From: Halomonas sp. ALS9
GTDB taxonomy: Bacteria; Pseudomonadota; Gammaproteobacteria; Pseudomonadales; Halomonadaceae
Direction: 5' to 3'
Length of the DNA stretch: 64,000 nucleotides
NCBI RefSeq assembly: GCF_001651035.1
Contig: NZ_LXRG01000054.1
Coordinates: 434,001-498,000 of the forward strand
Positions 1 through 8,099 of this stretch are shown here, piece after piece. The notes beneath the pieces are model-generated. The model did not search any database. It worked only from the letters and a program-made list of their open reading frames with translations, and was not told the origin of the DNA. The stretch's first letter is position 1. Every line of letters begins with the position of its first letter. The position numbers and the translations under genes are program-made.

Positions 1-578
1 GCCACTTGAATCTGGGCGCTGTCTTCAAACTCTAACAAAGAAGCATCCTGACCGTGGCCGAACATGCCAGCCACTGCTACCGGGGGGAAACTCTGCCGAT
101 AGGTGTTGTAGTGCATCACCGCATCATTATATGACTGCCGCGCAAAGGCCACCTTGTTTTCAGTGCTGGTTAGCTCTTCTGACAATTGCTGCATATTTTG
201 CGAGGCTTTTAAATCCGGGTAGGCTTCCATAACCACGTTAAGCCGCCCCATCGCCTGTATCAGCGCACCCTCTGCGCCGCTCAGGTCTGCCATCGCTTTG
301 GCACTGCCTGGGTTGGCCGCAGCCGCTTTTAGCCCAGCGGCGGCGGTATTACGCGCCTCGATGACCGACTGCAGCGTCTCCCGCTCATGACTGAGATAGC
401 CTTTAGCAGTTTCGACAAGGTTAGGAATCAGGTCATGCCGCCGTTTAAGTTGCACTTCAATCTGGGCAAAGGCGTTCTCAAAGCGATTTTTCAACGACAC
501 AAGTCGGTTGTAGACACCGATGACGTAAAAGGTAATAACGGCGATGATCGCCACGATGATGATAAGAGTGAGCAGCAT
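1..578 (-). CDS. lemA: LemA family protein (3' end cut by window edge)
   Basis: The reading frame runs leftwards from an ATG at 578 with a good ribosome site (AAGGAAG) and stays open for 192 codons to the window edge, so the C-terminus is missing. An N-terminal membrane segment (about residues 2-22) is followed by the helical LemA body: a region around NRLVSLKNRFENAFAQIEV, then QLKRRHDLIPNLVE and the later FARQSYNDAVMHYNTYRQ. These are the conserved blocks of LemA proteins, which are membrane-anchored four-helix proteins of unknown biochemical role. The DUF3592 gene lies 115 bp upstream on the same strand and could be co-transcribed. Family assignment is firm; function is unknown. Confidence 0.93.
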   Translation of the reverse strand, partial: MLLTLIIIVAIIAVITFYVIGVYNRLVSLKNRFENAFAQIEVQLKRRHDLIPNLVETAKGYLSHERETLQSVIEARNTAAAGLKAAAANPGSAKAMADLSGAEGALIQAMGRLNVVMEAYPDLKASQNMQQLSEELTSTENKVAFARQSYNDAVMHYNTYRQSFPPVAVAGMFGHGQDASLLEFEDSAQIQV

Positions 579-693
579 GGTTCTTCCTTATAGTAGGCTT
601 TCGTCAGTATAAGCCGGTCTATGCAAAGCTAGACGATGAGAAGCTAGCCAGTAAAAAAAGCAGCAAACAAGTTCAATCTCGAACGTTAGTACG

Positions 694-1392
694 TCACTTT
701 GCAAGCTTAGGGAGAAAGGAAAGGTCGACATGGTATTGCTGAAGATCTCCTTTCTCATAAAACACTGTGATCGTATCAGTATGAATGTAGTTTGATGGAT
801 CAAACCAAATATTATTGCTTTTAAACACATGCACTTCCGAGGTTGCAGGGTTTTGCCATTGAGTAACCACCTGGAATGGGTGCCTGCCATTCACTGAAAA
901 GCGTGTATTTAACTCCACTCCCTGGTAGTCAGTATCAATAGGCACACCATTTTTCTTTAAAGTTTCCCCTTTACGATGTCTAAACTCCGGCACGAACATA
1001 AGGATGACTCCCGCCAACAGGAACACAATGCCTATGCCGGCAAGAATCGCCTCTGCTCCCCATAGTGAGAAAAAGCTATTGATTCGGGGACTACTTCGCT
1101 CACCTGGCTGGTATAAAACGTCTACCTGCTGACCTGGGGTGTAGCTCGGCGGATTGCTACTTGTCGATGATGTAAAATTCACAAGCTGACCGCTTTCATT
1201 TGTGAATTGAACCACAGGGCGATAAGTAATCGAGTCGCTTGAGCGATACTCAACTAGCTCAACTACCGTACCTTGGGTGATAACTGCCTCTGAAAGAAAA
1301 TCCCTTGTATTAAGCAACATAAATACAGAGCCGACCAACAAGGCAATGCCCACCATTAATGACGTTAGCTTTACAAAAAAAAGTGCTTTCAC
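694..1392 (-). CDS. DUF3592 membrane protein
   Basis: A protein of 232 residues with two membrane segments, one at the N-terminus (about residues 8-28) and one near the middle (about 115-135). Between them is a beta-rich extracytoplasmic stretch containing YRPVVQFTNESGQ and the region around PGQQVDVLYQPGE. This two-helix plus beta layout is typical of DUF3592 proteins. An in-frame GTG lies at 1398, but it overlaps the AAGGAG ribosome site. The second GTG at 1392 sits 5 bases after that site and is the better start. It lies upstream of lemA on the same strand. No biochemical function is known. Confidence 0.8.
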   Translation of the reverse strand: MKALFFVKLTSLMVGIALLVGSVFMLLNTRDFLSEAVITQGTVVELVEYRSSDSITYRPVVQFTNESGQLVNFTSSTSSNPPSYTPGQQVDVLYQPGERSSPRINSFFSLWGAEAILAGIGIVFLLAGVILMFVPEFRHRKGETLKKNGVPIDTDYQGVELNTRFSVNGRHPFQVVTQWQNPATSEVHVFKSNNIWFDPSNYIHTDTITVFYEKGDLQQYHVDLSFLPKLAK

Positions 1393-1559
1393 TTCCACTC
1401 CTTGGAAAAACTGGGGGGTTAACGTAGCAGGCTAGAATCAGAGCAGCCCTTACAGACGAAACAGTCTATTAGATAAAGCTTAAAAAAAACCAACCCACTC
1501 GTCAATTAGGAATAATTATCGAATGGGATCTTCCTCTATGATTCATGCCACTGAAAAAA

Positions 1560-2348
1560 TTAACTGATCACGGTAGGAGGCAAATATATAGTGAATTCGT
1601 TGATGGGCTCAATTAATACGCTGTACGGGGAGCTCTGCTCCTCTAAATGAACAATATCTAGGTCAGATAACAGCTTAAACCGGGCAGTCTTTACCGTAGC
1701 GGGTTTCACCTCCAGCTCTTTATGCCAAACACGATAGCTACCTAACTTGCCGTCGCGTCGATAATAAAAACCCGCAAGCGGATGGGTAAGATAAACCAAT
1801 GCTGACTCAGTATCTGGAAAACCAGGAAAGTTAAAAGCTGATTCAGGTGATTGCTCAAGCTCGACAGAAGCTTCCGCCCACTTAGACGCTGTTTTCATAC
1901 GATAATGGCTATACAGCCCGGTTGTCTCATCATACATACAATCGAAAGAGACTTTGCCTGCATGCCAAGGTAAATTCCAGAGATATCTGGGAACCACCAA
2001 TGTCCATGAGTCCAAAGTGGTTCCCAGAAACCATACACATCGCTCCCCCGTATTCTTGTCGATGATATAGATACGGTAATTGGTCTGCCCCATAGTAAAT
2101 TTGGGGAAAGGAAACACGGCAGAAGTGAAATCCACATCGATAAAAGGAACCACTGAAATAAGCCCCATTGCCTGACCATCAATTTCAACAGCATCTAACA
2201 CAAACCTTTCAGGAAAAAGCCCCTCGAATCGTCTGGCCGGCACAGCGTAAGTAATAATCGCAAAGTGCTTAAGACCACACAGTACATCTATGCCTTTAGG
2301 CTTTGGCCGCTTAATCAGGTAATCCTCAAACTTTCGCGATGCCTGCAT
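1560..2348 (-). CDS. DUF2071 family protein (YqjF-like)
   Basis: A 262-residue soluble protein starting at an ATG preceded by AAGGAAAGG. The N-terminal part carries HFAIITYAVPARRFEGLFPE, followed by a block on the pattern LISVVPF. The middle contains an aromatic-rich region including WFLGTTLDSWTLVVPRYLW. This pattern fits the DUF2071 / acetoacetate-decarboxylase-like fold family (YqjF relatives), for which no reaction is generally established. The gene stands alone, with divergent kynA about 380 bp away. The family call is made from remembered motif order and should be treated as probable. Confidence 0.65.
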   Translation of the reverse strand: MQASRKFEDYLIKRPKPKGIDVLCGLKHFAIITYAVPARRFEGLFPERFVLDAVEIDGQAMGLISVVPFIDVDFTSAVFPFPKFTMGQTNYRIYIIDKNTGERCVWFLGTTLDSWTLVVPRYLWNLPWHAGKVSFDCMYDETTGLYSHYRMKTASKWAEASVELEQSPESAFNFPGFPDTESALVYLTHPLAGFYYRRDGKLGSYRVWHKELEVKPATVKTARFKLLSDLDIVHLEEQSSPYSVLIEPINEFTIYLPPTVIS

Positions 2349-2728
2349 GAGCCTTTCCTTGAGTTAATGTTTCATCGTCTAGGTTATTCCTTTCTGTAAT
2401 TGTAAGGTAAATCAACTAATTTTACTAATCATAACTAGGCATAACTAGGCAACAACTTTAAGATCCTTTTTTTGTTGCGCGGTGAAATAGCTGTCAAGGG
2501 TTGAAAGAAGCCAGAAAAACCTATAAATAATAAATTAAGTCCGATCTTTTCTTGGCCTCTGACGGCCCTCGAACCAGTCACGACCTGCTCACCTTGTTTC
2601 CAGAATCACGGGGCGTTGTTCAGCTAAAGCTTGCCGTAGGTCTATTCTGAGCTCTAGACACGCTTCGGGCACGAACATTTAGAGAAGCCAAAAAACCCTA
2701 CATAACACAGCGTCAAAGGCAGAATAAG
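2349..2728. other. intergenic region between the DUF2071 gene and kynA
   Basis: About 380 bp between divergently transcribed genes, so it must hold both promoters. It contains a perfect 10-bp tandem duplication (ATAACTAGGC twice, 2431-2450). It also contains an imperfect direct repeat of about 20 bp (around 2507-2525 and 2683-2704) that resembles GAAGCCAGAAAAACCTATA. No ORF with a convincing ribosome site and no clear terminator were seen. Confidence 0.5.
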
Positions 2729-3565
2729 ATGACGACTCATGAAAAAAACAGCGTCGATAACGAAGCCATCCATTGGGATCAGGATATTAGCTACGGTCAG
2801 TACTTGGATCTGGAACCCTTGCTTGCTTGCCAAAACCCGGCTTCTGAGGAGCACGATGAACTGCTGTTCATCGTCATCCATCAAGTATCCGAGCTATGGA
2901 TCAAACTATGTCTTCACGAAGCCTATGGCGCCGCAAAGCATATACAAGAAGATAACCTGCGCCCTGCCTTCAAGATGCTTGCGAGGGTTTCTAGAATTCA
3001 GGAGCAGCTTATTAAGGCTTGGGAAGTGCTGGTCACCATGACCCCCGCCGACTATGCCAGCTTCCGAGACAGCCTTGGTCAGAGTTCTGGGTTTCAATCT
3101 TATCAGTATCGGGAAATCGAATTTCTATTGGGTAACAAGAACGCCAAGCTAATCGAAGCCCACCGTTCAAAACCCAAACATTACCAAAAACTTCAGGAAG
3201 CCCTCCACGCACCCAGTCTTTACGACATTGTGTTGCAGTTGCTTGCCCATCGCGGTTTCAGCATTCCGGAAAGCAATACCCAACGCGATTGGAGTATCCC
3301 CTACACTGCAAGTAGCGAGGTGGAAGCGGCCTGGACGGAAATCTACCGCAACAGCGAACAGCACTGGGATCTCTACGAGCTTGCCGAAAAACTGGTGGAT
3401 GTCGAATTCAACTTTCAGCGCTGGCGATTCAGTCATATGAAAACAGTCGAGCGCATTATTGGCTACCGGCGCGGCACCGGCGGAACGGCTGGCGTGAACT
3501 ATCTGGTCAAAGCGCTGGATCTTCAGTTCTTCCCCGAACTATGGAGTGTTCGGACAACTATCTAA
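2729..3565 (+). CDS. kynA: tryptophan 2,3-dioxygenase
   Basis: Haem enzyme opening the indole ring of L-tryptophan to N-formylkynurenine, the first step of the kynurenine pathway. The 278 residues match the usual bacterial length. Visible motifs are HDELLFIVIHQVSELWIK (distal His51), Arg113 in the substrate pocket, RFSHMKTVERIIGYRRGTGG containing the proximal haem ligand His236, and the C-terminal FFPELWSVR. The spacing of His51, Arg113 and His236 agrees with the known His55/Arg117/His240 of the Xanthomonas enzyme. It leads a three-gene plus-strand operon with kynU 82 bp downstream and a formamidase-like gene after that, giving a complete route from tryptophan to anthranilate. Confidence 0.97.
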   Translation: MTTHEKNSVDNEAIHWDQDISYGQYLDLEPLLACQNPASEEHDELLFIVIHQVSELWIKLCLHEAYGAAKHIQEDNLRPAFKMLARVSRIQEQLIKAWEVLVTMTPADYASFRDSLGQSSGFQSYQYREIEFLLGNKNAKLIEAHRSKPKHYQKLQEALHAPSLYDIVLQLLAHRGFSIPESNTQRDWSIPYTASSEVEAAWTEIYRNSEQHWDLYELAEKLVDVEFNFQRWRFSHMKTVERIIGYRRGTGGTAGVNYLVKALDLQFFPELWSVRTTI

Positions 3566-3647
3566 ACACTACCGCACTGCTGCGCGCCAAGTTTAATGAC
3601 CGTTGAGAAGTTCAAACCAGTGACATTCAATTTTTCGGAGTAGCGAT

Positions 3648-4877
3648 ATGCCTGTAAACCTGGATAGTGTTCGTGAGCGTGACCGCCAAGACCCATTGGC
3701 AGCGTTTAAAAGCCGCTTCGCCCTACCTGAAGGCATTCTTTATCTTGATGGAAACTCTCTGGGTGCTCAGCCAAAGGCTGCCAAACAAGCGGTCGATGAT
3801 ACTCTTGATCAGTGGCGCGATGAGCTGATCAAAGGCTGGAACCAGGGCTGGTTCGATGCCCCCGAGCGCTTGGGTAACCTTCTAGCACCGGTTATTGGCG
3901 CACAGCCTGGTGAAATGAGCGTTACCGACAACATCACGCTAAATATCTTCAAGCTGCTGGGGTATATCCTCGACCAAGCCAAGGATGGCCGCCGTGTGGT
4001 TCTTAGCGAGGGCGGTAACTTCCCGACCGATGGCTATATCGCCCAAGGCTATTGCCGGGTGAGCGGTGCCGAGCATCGTTTCCTGCCCGAAGGGCGCGAC
4101 TTGGCCGAACACCTGAACGGTGTCTCCGTGGTGGTGCTTAGCCAAGTTAACTACCGTACCGGCAAATTACGCGATATGGCCAGCACAACGAAATTAGTAC
4201 ACGACCAGGGTGCGGAAGTGATTTGGGATTTGGCCCACTCCGCAGGTGCACTGCCCATCGACCTTAACGGCTGTGGCGTTCGCTACGCGGTGGGCTGTAC
4301 CTACAAGTACCTTAACGGCGGGCCTGGCGCGCCAGCCTTCTTGTACGTGCATAGCGATCACCAAGACAAAGGCTGGCAACCACTTTCCGGCTGGCACGGT
4401 CACGCATCGCCCTTCGCTTTTGAAGCTGATTACACCCCAGCGGGCGATATTTCCCGCTTTCGTACTGGCACACATTCGGCACTAGCCTACGCCGCCTTGG
4501 AAGCCTCGCTCGCCCTGTGGAGCGAAGTGAATATGCAAGCGCTGCGAGACAAAAGCCTGGCGATGAGCGACCTGTTTCGAGAGTGTTTGAGCGATATTTT
4601 TACCGCTCATAATATTGACGATATAACCCCATCTGCCAGCGAGCGCGGCAGCCAGGTATCACTGGTGGACAGCCAAAACGGCTACGCTATCGTTCAGGCG
4701 TTGATTGCCCGCGGCGTAATCGGCGACTACCGAGAGCCCGGCCTAATGCGCTTTGGCTTTACCCCGCTGTACCTTAGTTTCGAAGATGTTTGGCAGGCAG
4801 CCCAACACTTCCGTGAAGTAATGGAAAGCGGCGCGTACCAAGATCCCCAATTTCACGTGCGTGGCGCGGTTACCTAA
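3648..4877 (+). CDS. kynU: kynureninase
   Basis: PLP enzyme cleaving kynurenine (or N-formylkynurenine) to anthranilate plus alanine. The 409 residues match the family. Motifs seen are LYLDGNSLG near the N-terminus, VIWDLAHSAG (Asp194 and His197, cofactor contacts), and CTYKYLNGGPGAPAF, whose Lys220 is the expected Schiff-base lysine. The C-terminal GLMRFGFTPLYLSFEDV block is also typical. The ribosome site CGGAG lies just upstream of the ATG. The gene sits between kynA and the formamidase-like gene with short spacers, so the three are probably one transcript. No antABC or other anthranilate dioxygenase gene is in the window. Confidence 0.97.
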   Translation: MPVNLDSVRERDRQDPLAAFKSRFALPEGILYLDGNSLGAQPKAAKQAVDDTLDQWRDELIKGWNQGWFDAPERLGNLLAPVIGAQPGEMSVTDNITLNIFKLLGYILDQAKDGRRVVLSEGGNFPTDGYIAQGYCRVSGAEHRFLPEGRDLAEHLNGVSVVVLSQVNYRTGKLRDMASTTKLVHDQGAEVIWDLAHSAGALPIDLNGCGVRYAVGCTYKYLNGGPGAPAFLYVHSDHQDKGWQPLSGWHGHASPFAFEADYTPAGDISRFRTGTHSALAYAALEASLALWSEVNMQALRDKSLAMSDLFRECLSDIFTAHNIDDITPSASERGSQVSLVDSQNGYAIVQALIARGVIGDYREPGLMRFGFTPLYLSFEDVWQAAQHFREVMESGAYQDPQFHVRGAVT

Positions 4878-4887
4878 AGGGTACGTT

Positions 4888-5667
4888 ATGGCTGAAACAC
4901 CACAGAACCTCGCCTACTCCCCGAGCCACTACGCTCGGGATTTTAAAGCCACGTTAACGCGCCAGGCCGCTTTAGGCGTCGACCTGGAGGCACGTCATCA
5001 GCCGATTACCTTGAGCTACGGTGAAGAACCAGCAGCCCGTCTTAACCTGTTTATTCCGAAAAATACGGCTGCCCCCTGGCCGCTGATGGTATTTATTCAC
5101 GGCGGCTATTGGCAGGAGCTGGATAACACCGCGACGGATTTTTTGGCTGAACGCTACTTGGCCCGTGGCATGGCCTTTGCCTCCCTGGGTTACGGCTTAG
5201 CACCGAACACCTCAATTGTGTCCATGGTGAACCAATGCATCCAGGGAACTAGAGCGGCATGCAACGCCCTCTTAAATAATGGTGGTGTGGCGTCTATTGT
5301 ATTAGGCGGCCATAGCGCCGGTGCCCAGCTTGCATACTGGGTAGCCGCCAGCGGTGAGATACCCATCGACAAACTGATACTGGTTAGCGGCGTTTATGAC
5401 CTAACGCCATTAGTCGACACCTACGTGAACGAAGCGTTAGAGCTCAATCCTACTCAAGCACGCGCATTAAGCCCTCAGTTTGCCGGTATAAACGGACTCC
5501 CCCCATGCAAGGTCGTGATCGCCGAAAATGACCCACCCACTTTTCGCCAACAGGCCCTCGATTTTATAGCAGCGTTGAAGGCTACCGATGTCCAAGTCGC
5601 GCTAGTGGATATAGCGAACCGCGATCACTTTGATGTGCTAGATGTATTGGGAACCTTGAAGAGTTAA
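4888..5667 (+). CDS. alpha/beta hydrolase, probable kynurenine formamidase
   Basis: A 259-residue alpha/beta hydrolase. HGGYW (71-75) forms the oxyanion hole, GHSAGA holds the nucleophile Ser143, and Asp215 and His247 (in NRDHFDV) complete the likely triad. The fold and HGG-W motif match the eukaryote-type / alternative bacterial arylformamidases, which hydrolyse N-formylkynurenine, and not the metal-dependent KynB family. The position directly behind kynA and kynU supports that role. A GTG at 4861 is in frame but lies inside kynU. The ATG at 4888 has an AAAGGGT ribosome site overlapping the kynU stop and is preferred. The reaction is inferred from context. Confidence 0.85.
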   Translation: MAETPQNLAYSPSHYARDFKATLTRQAALGVDLEARHQPITLSYGEEPAARLNLFIPKNTAAPWPLMVFIHGGYWQELDNTATDFLAERYLARGMAFASLGYGLAPNTSIVSMVNQCIQGTRAACNALLNNGGVASIVLGGHSAGAQLAYWVAASGEIPIDKLILVSGVYDLTPLVDTYVNEALELNPTQARALSPQFAGINGLPPCKVVIAENDPPTFRQQALDFIAALKATDVQVALVDIANRDHFDVLDVLGTLKS

Positions 5668-5700
5668 ACCGCGAGGAAAAATAGAGCGCTAAACGTTGCC

Positions 5701-5760
5701 ATTAACAACTATCTCGCTAACAGCTATCTTACTAACAACTATCCCGCTAACAGCTATCCC
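5701..5760. repeat. four tandem 15-bp repeats
   Basis: Four contiguous 15-base units starting at 5701, 5716, 5731 and 5746, each a variant of GCTAACARCTATCYC; alternate units are more alike, so it can also be read as a 30-bp unit twice. The tract follows the kyn operon and covers the stop codon of the convergent O-methyltransferase gene. Read on the minus strand in a different frame from that gene it would encode alternating IVVS/IAVS pentapeptides. Confidence 0.9.
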
Positions 5761-6343
5761 GCGTTGCCAAAAACTGACCATTCCCGACGGGCACTGTGCA
5801 AGTAGTGACATCAGCATCGGCAGATACCAACGCCATAAAAGCCGCCATTTCATCTGCATGAGAGGTCGCGTTATCAACCACAAGAAGCCCGCCTTTTCGC
5901 AGTATCCGTTTAATAGTGGGCCACCAGTTCACGTATTCCGAGCGCTTAGAGTCTAGAAAAATCAGGTCAACATTAGCGACGGGCATGTTTTCAATCAGAC
6001 CTCCCGCCTCGCCGCGGAGCTGCGTGATCACCTCAGAAAGACCAGAGCGCTCAAAGTTCTTGGCCGCTAGCTCAAGTTTGAACTCGGATTGCTCAATTGT
6101 CGTAACATGCCCGCCTATTTTTTGCGCCCCCTTAGCCAGCCACAATGCAGAATACCCGTTAGAGGTGCCAATCTCTAGCACACGCTTTGCGCTGGTTGCC
6201 TGAACCAACACTGAAAGAAATTCTCCGGTATCACGGGTAATGTTCAGCATCCGCCTTGGGCGGTCGGCAACGGCAGCGTCATTTTCCTGACCAAATTGCT
6301 CTAATTCGACTAACAGCGCTTGTAATGACTCGTTCACTCCCAT
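5747..6343 (-). CDS. SAM-dependent O-methyltransferase (class I, COMT-like)
   Basis: A 198-residue methyltransferase. VLEIGTSNGYSALWLA (about 54-69) is the SAM-binding glycine loop. Further down, LIFLDSKRSEYVNWWP supplies the metal/substrate Asp region, and LLVVDNATSHADEM is typical of the cation-dependent O-methyltransferase family 3. The substrate is unknown. The start ATG has GGGACAGGGG just upstream. It follows the small I9-like gene by 36 bp on the same strand and could share its transcript. Its last codons and stop lie in a 15-bp tandem repeat, so the C-terminus may vary between strains. Confidence 0.88.
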   Translation of the reverse strand: MGVNESLQALLVELEQFGQENDAAVADRPRRMLNITRDTGEFLSVLVQATSAKRVLEIGTSNGYSALWLAKGAQKIGGHVTTIEQSEFKLELAAKNFERSGLSEVITQLRGEAGGLIENMPVANVDLIFLDSKRSEYVNWWPTIKRILRKGGLLVVDNATSHADEMAAFMALVSADADVTTCTVPVGNGQFLATRDSC

Positions 6344-6379
6344 TCCCCTGTCCCAGTTGTTCGATAAGAGTCAACTGCC

Positions 6380-6619
6380 TTACCAGGTCTCATCCGCGCC
6401 CGGCGGCCCCACATCAACCTGCCTATCAGGGGCAATATCCACCACGCCTTTGACTCTTTTCAGCCGTTCAGCCGTGACATCGTCTGCCGACCCGGTAATG
6501 CAACCGATCTCTTTCAGCACCTCCCGGATGGCCAACCCCTCAGCACTTAGCCGTGTGGCGATGTCATTGATCGATTGATCGTCGGAAATCGTAATTATCC
6601 ATAGCGCTATCTTTGCCAT
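6380..6619 (-). CDS. small protein resembling a stand-alone I9 propeptide/inhibitor
   Basis: A 79-residue protein with an AAGGAA ribosome site. The pattern is a first beta strand (KIALWIITISDD), a helix (INDIATRLSAEGLAI), a central strand/loop, a second helix (ADDVTAERLKRVKGV) and a final strand (VVDIAPDRQVDVG). This is the beta-alpha-beta-beta-alpha-beta order of peptidase inhibitor I9 / subtilisin propeptides, including the 'V..I.PDR.V' ending that normally inserts in the protease active site. The gene lies 13 bp downstream of the subtilisin gene on the same strand. It is inferred to act as a foldase or inhibitor for that protease; no direct sequence match was tested. Confidence 0.7.
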   Translation of the reverse strand: MAKIALWIITISDDQSINDIATRLSAEGLAIREVLKEIGCITGSADDVTAERLKRVKGVVDIAPDRQVDVGPPGADETW

Positions 6620-6632
6620 CGATCATTCCTTA

Positions 6633-8012
6633 CTAAGGTGCTTGTACCAAACCCGCGCCAACGCGGGGCTCAGGCGATGGCAGCCCTTTTACCGAAGCCA
6701 CCAGCTGTTGCCACAGCTTCATTCCCCGCAGAGACGCATCAGACTGTGCCCAGAGGGCAGCGCAGCCTGCCACATGCGGCGCTGCCATGCTGGTACCGCT
6801 AATTGTTTTATGGCGTGTGGGCCGAGGCCATGAAGAGAAGATATCGCGTCCCGGTGCGGCAATCTCAATCTTGCCATGATTTGAGAAACTGGAAGGCTTC
6901 AGGTTTGCATCGAGAGACGCCACAGACATCACCGTGGGTGAATTGGCAGGCGCGCCCGTGCTTGCAGAGGAATTGCCTGCGGCGGCAATAATCAGGCACC
7001 CATTACGCAGTGCCGCAGCGCCAGCGTGGGTGTAGGCTGCTTGCACTGGGCTTTGGCTACCCAGCGACATCGAGATAACTTCACACCGATTGGCAATGGC
7101 CCAGTTCAGGCCAGCGAGCACGCCCGCCCCGGTACTGCTGCCCGAGTTGGTCAGCACCTTGCCAACCAACACCTGAGCATCGAACGCGATACCGTAGCGT
7201 GAAGTACTTTCGGAAGGCGCTTTTGGCCCACAGGCCGTACCGATACAGTGCGTGCCATGCCCATTGAGATCCTGAACCGGTTCCCCAACGAAGGATCGGG
7301 TAACAAACTCCCTGCCAGCGTAATCCGGGTGGCCAAGATCCATACCGGTATCCAGCACGGCGACTTTAATGCCAGCCCCGCTCCAACGGCTTTGCGGCAC
7401 CTTGCACTGAGCCAGCCCCCAAGTCACCTCAGGCGCGTCCGTCTCATGCGATTCTTCGCGCTCGTCACTATCAAGTTCAACGCCGAGATCGCACGCGATA
7501 GTACTCGCTGCGCGCAAAAAGCCCCGCAGGTAATCAGCATTTCTAGAATCGGAGTTTTTAAAACTAGTGTTTTTAGAATCAGGGGTTTTAAAATCAGAGT
7601 TTTCAGAAAACGCAAAATACTCGGGCTCAATAATTTCTATCGGACTGTCCGCTGAAATTTTGTCAAAAACACTCATCCCGTGCTGCTCTAAGGCGTCACC
7701 GCCAACCAGCGCGACACCCAGCTCCGGGAACACCAACGCCTCGGCGTCCCCAGTGTCTTCCAGGCTGACGGCCTGATCGGTAAAGTCACGGGCATCGGCC
7801 ACCCGAAAGTTCTGAGCCTTTAGCGCCTTAATGCCCTCCTCTACTCTTCCCTCACGGTAGCTGATAAGAAAGCGTCCCGTTTCAAGGCAGCTACCGCCAC
7901 GCTCCAGCGCTGCCAACAGGAGTTTCTCGGTGCTGCAGGAGACCGAATTAAGTGAGCCGCTCGGGCCAGGCGACGTGCTACCGCTGCCGGTACCTTTAGG
8001 TGTTTTAGCCAT
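6633..8012 (-). CDS. S8 family (subtilisin-like) serine peptidase
   Basis: A 459-residue protease with the full catalytic set: Asp221 in VAVLDTGMDLGHPDY, His252 in NGHGTHCIGTACG, oxyanion Asn347 in AAAGNSS and Ser408 in GTSMAAPHVAG. Residues about 45-135 look like a built-in I9-type prodomain (RFLISYREG ... IIEPEYFAF). No signal peptide is visible; the N-terminus is Gly/Ser/Pro-rich, so it may act in the cytoplasm or be exported another way. Residues 136-160, between prodomain and catalytic domain, are five pentapeptide repeats encoded by a 15-bp tandem repeat. The I9-like small gene follows at 13 bp. Confidence 0.93.
   Translation of the reverse strand: MAKTPKGTGSGSTSPGPSGSLNSVSCSTEKLLLAALERGGSCLETGRFLISYREGRVEEGIKALKAQNFRVADARDFTDQAVSLEDTGDAEALVFPELGVALVGGDALEQHGMSVFDKISADSPIEIIEPEYFAFSENSDFKTPDSKNTSFKNSDSRNADYLRGFLRAASTIACDLGVELDSDEREESHETDAPEVTWGLAQCKVPQSRWSGAGIKVAVLDTGMDLGHPDYAGREFVTRSFVGEPVQDLNGHGTHCIGTACGPKAPSESTSRYGIAFDAQVLVGKVLTNSGSSTGAGVLAGLNWAIANRCEVISMSLGSQSPVQAAYTHAGAAALRNGCLIIAAAGNSSASTGAPANSPTVMSVASLDANLKPSSFSNHGKIEIAAPGRDIFSSWPRPTRHKTISGTSMAAPHVAGCAALWAQSDASLRGMKLWQQLVASVKGLPSPEPRVGAGLVQAP
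7541..7615. repeat. five degenerate 15-bp tandem repeats inside the subtilisin gene
   Basis: Units begin at 7541, 7556, 7571, 7586 and 7601; the core resembles TTTTARAATCAGRGT. In the gene's own frame (minus strand) they encode SENSD, FKTPD, SKNTS, FKNSD and SRNAD, a polar linker between prodomain and catalytic domain. The period is exactly five codons, so copy-number change would not shift the frame. Confidence 0.85.
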
Positions 8013-8099
8013 CGTAGATCCCTTTTCGTTTGGCTGGACAGAAATATTGAAATACTGCTGCTTTCAGCTTAACGCACCTAATGATCTTCGCCAGATTGA

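Noticed and set aside
4861..4887. GTG start of the formamidase-like gene inside kynU
   Set aside because: The downstream ATG at 4888 has a proper ribosome site and the extra residues are unlike the family.
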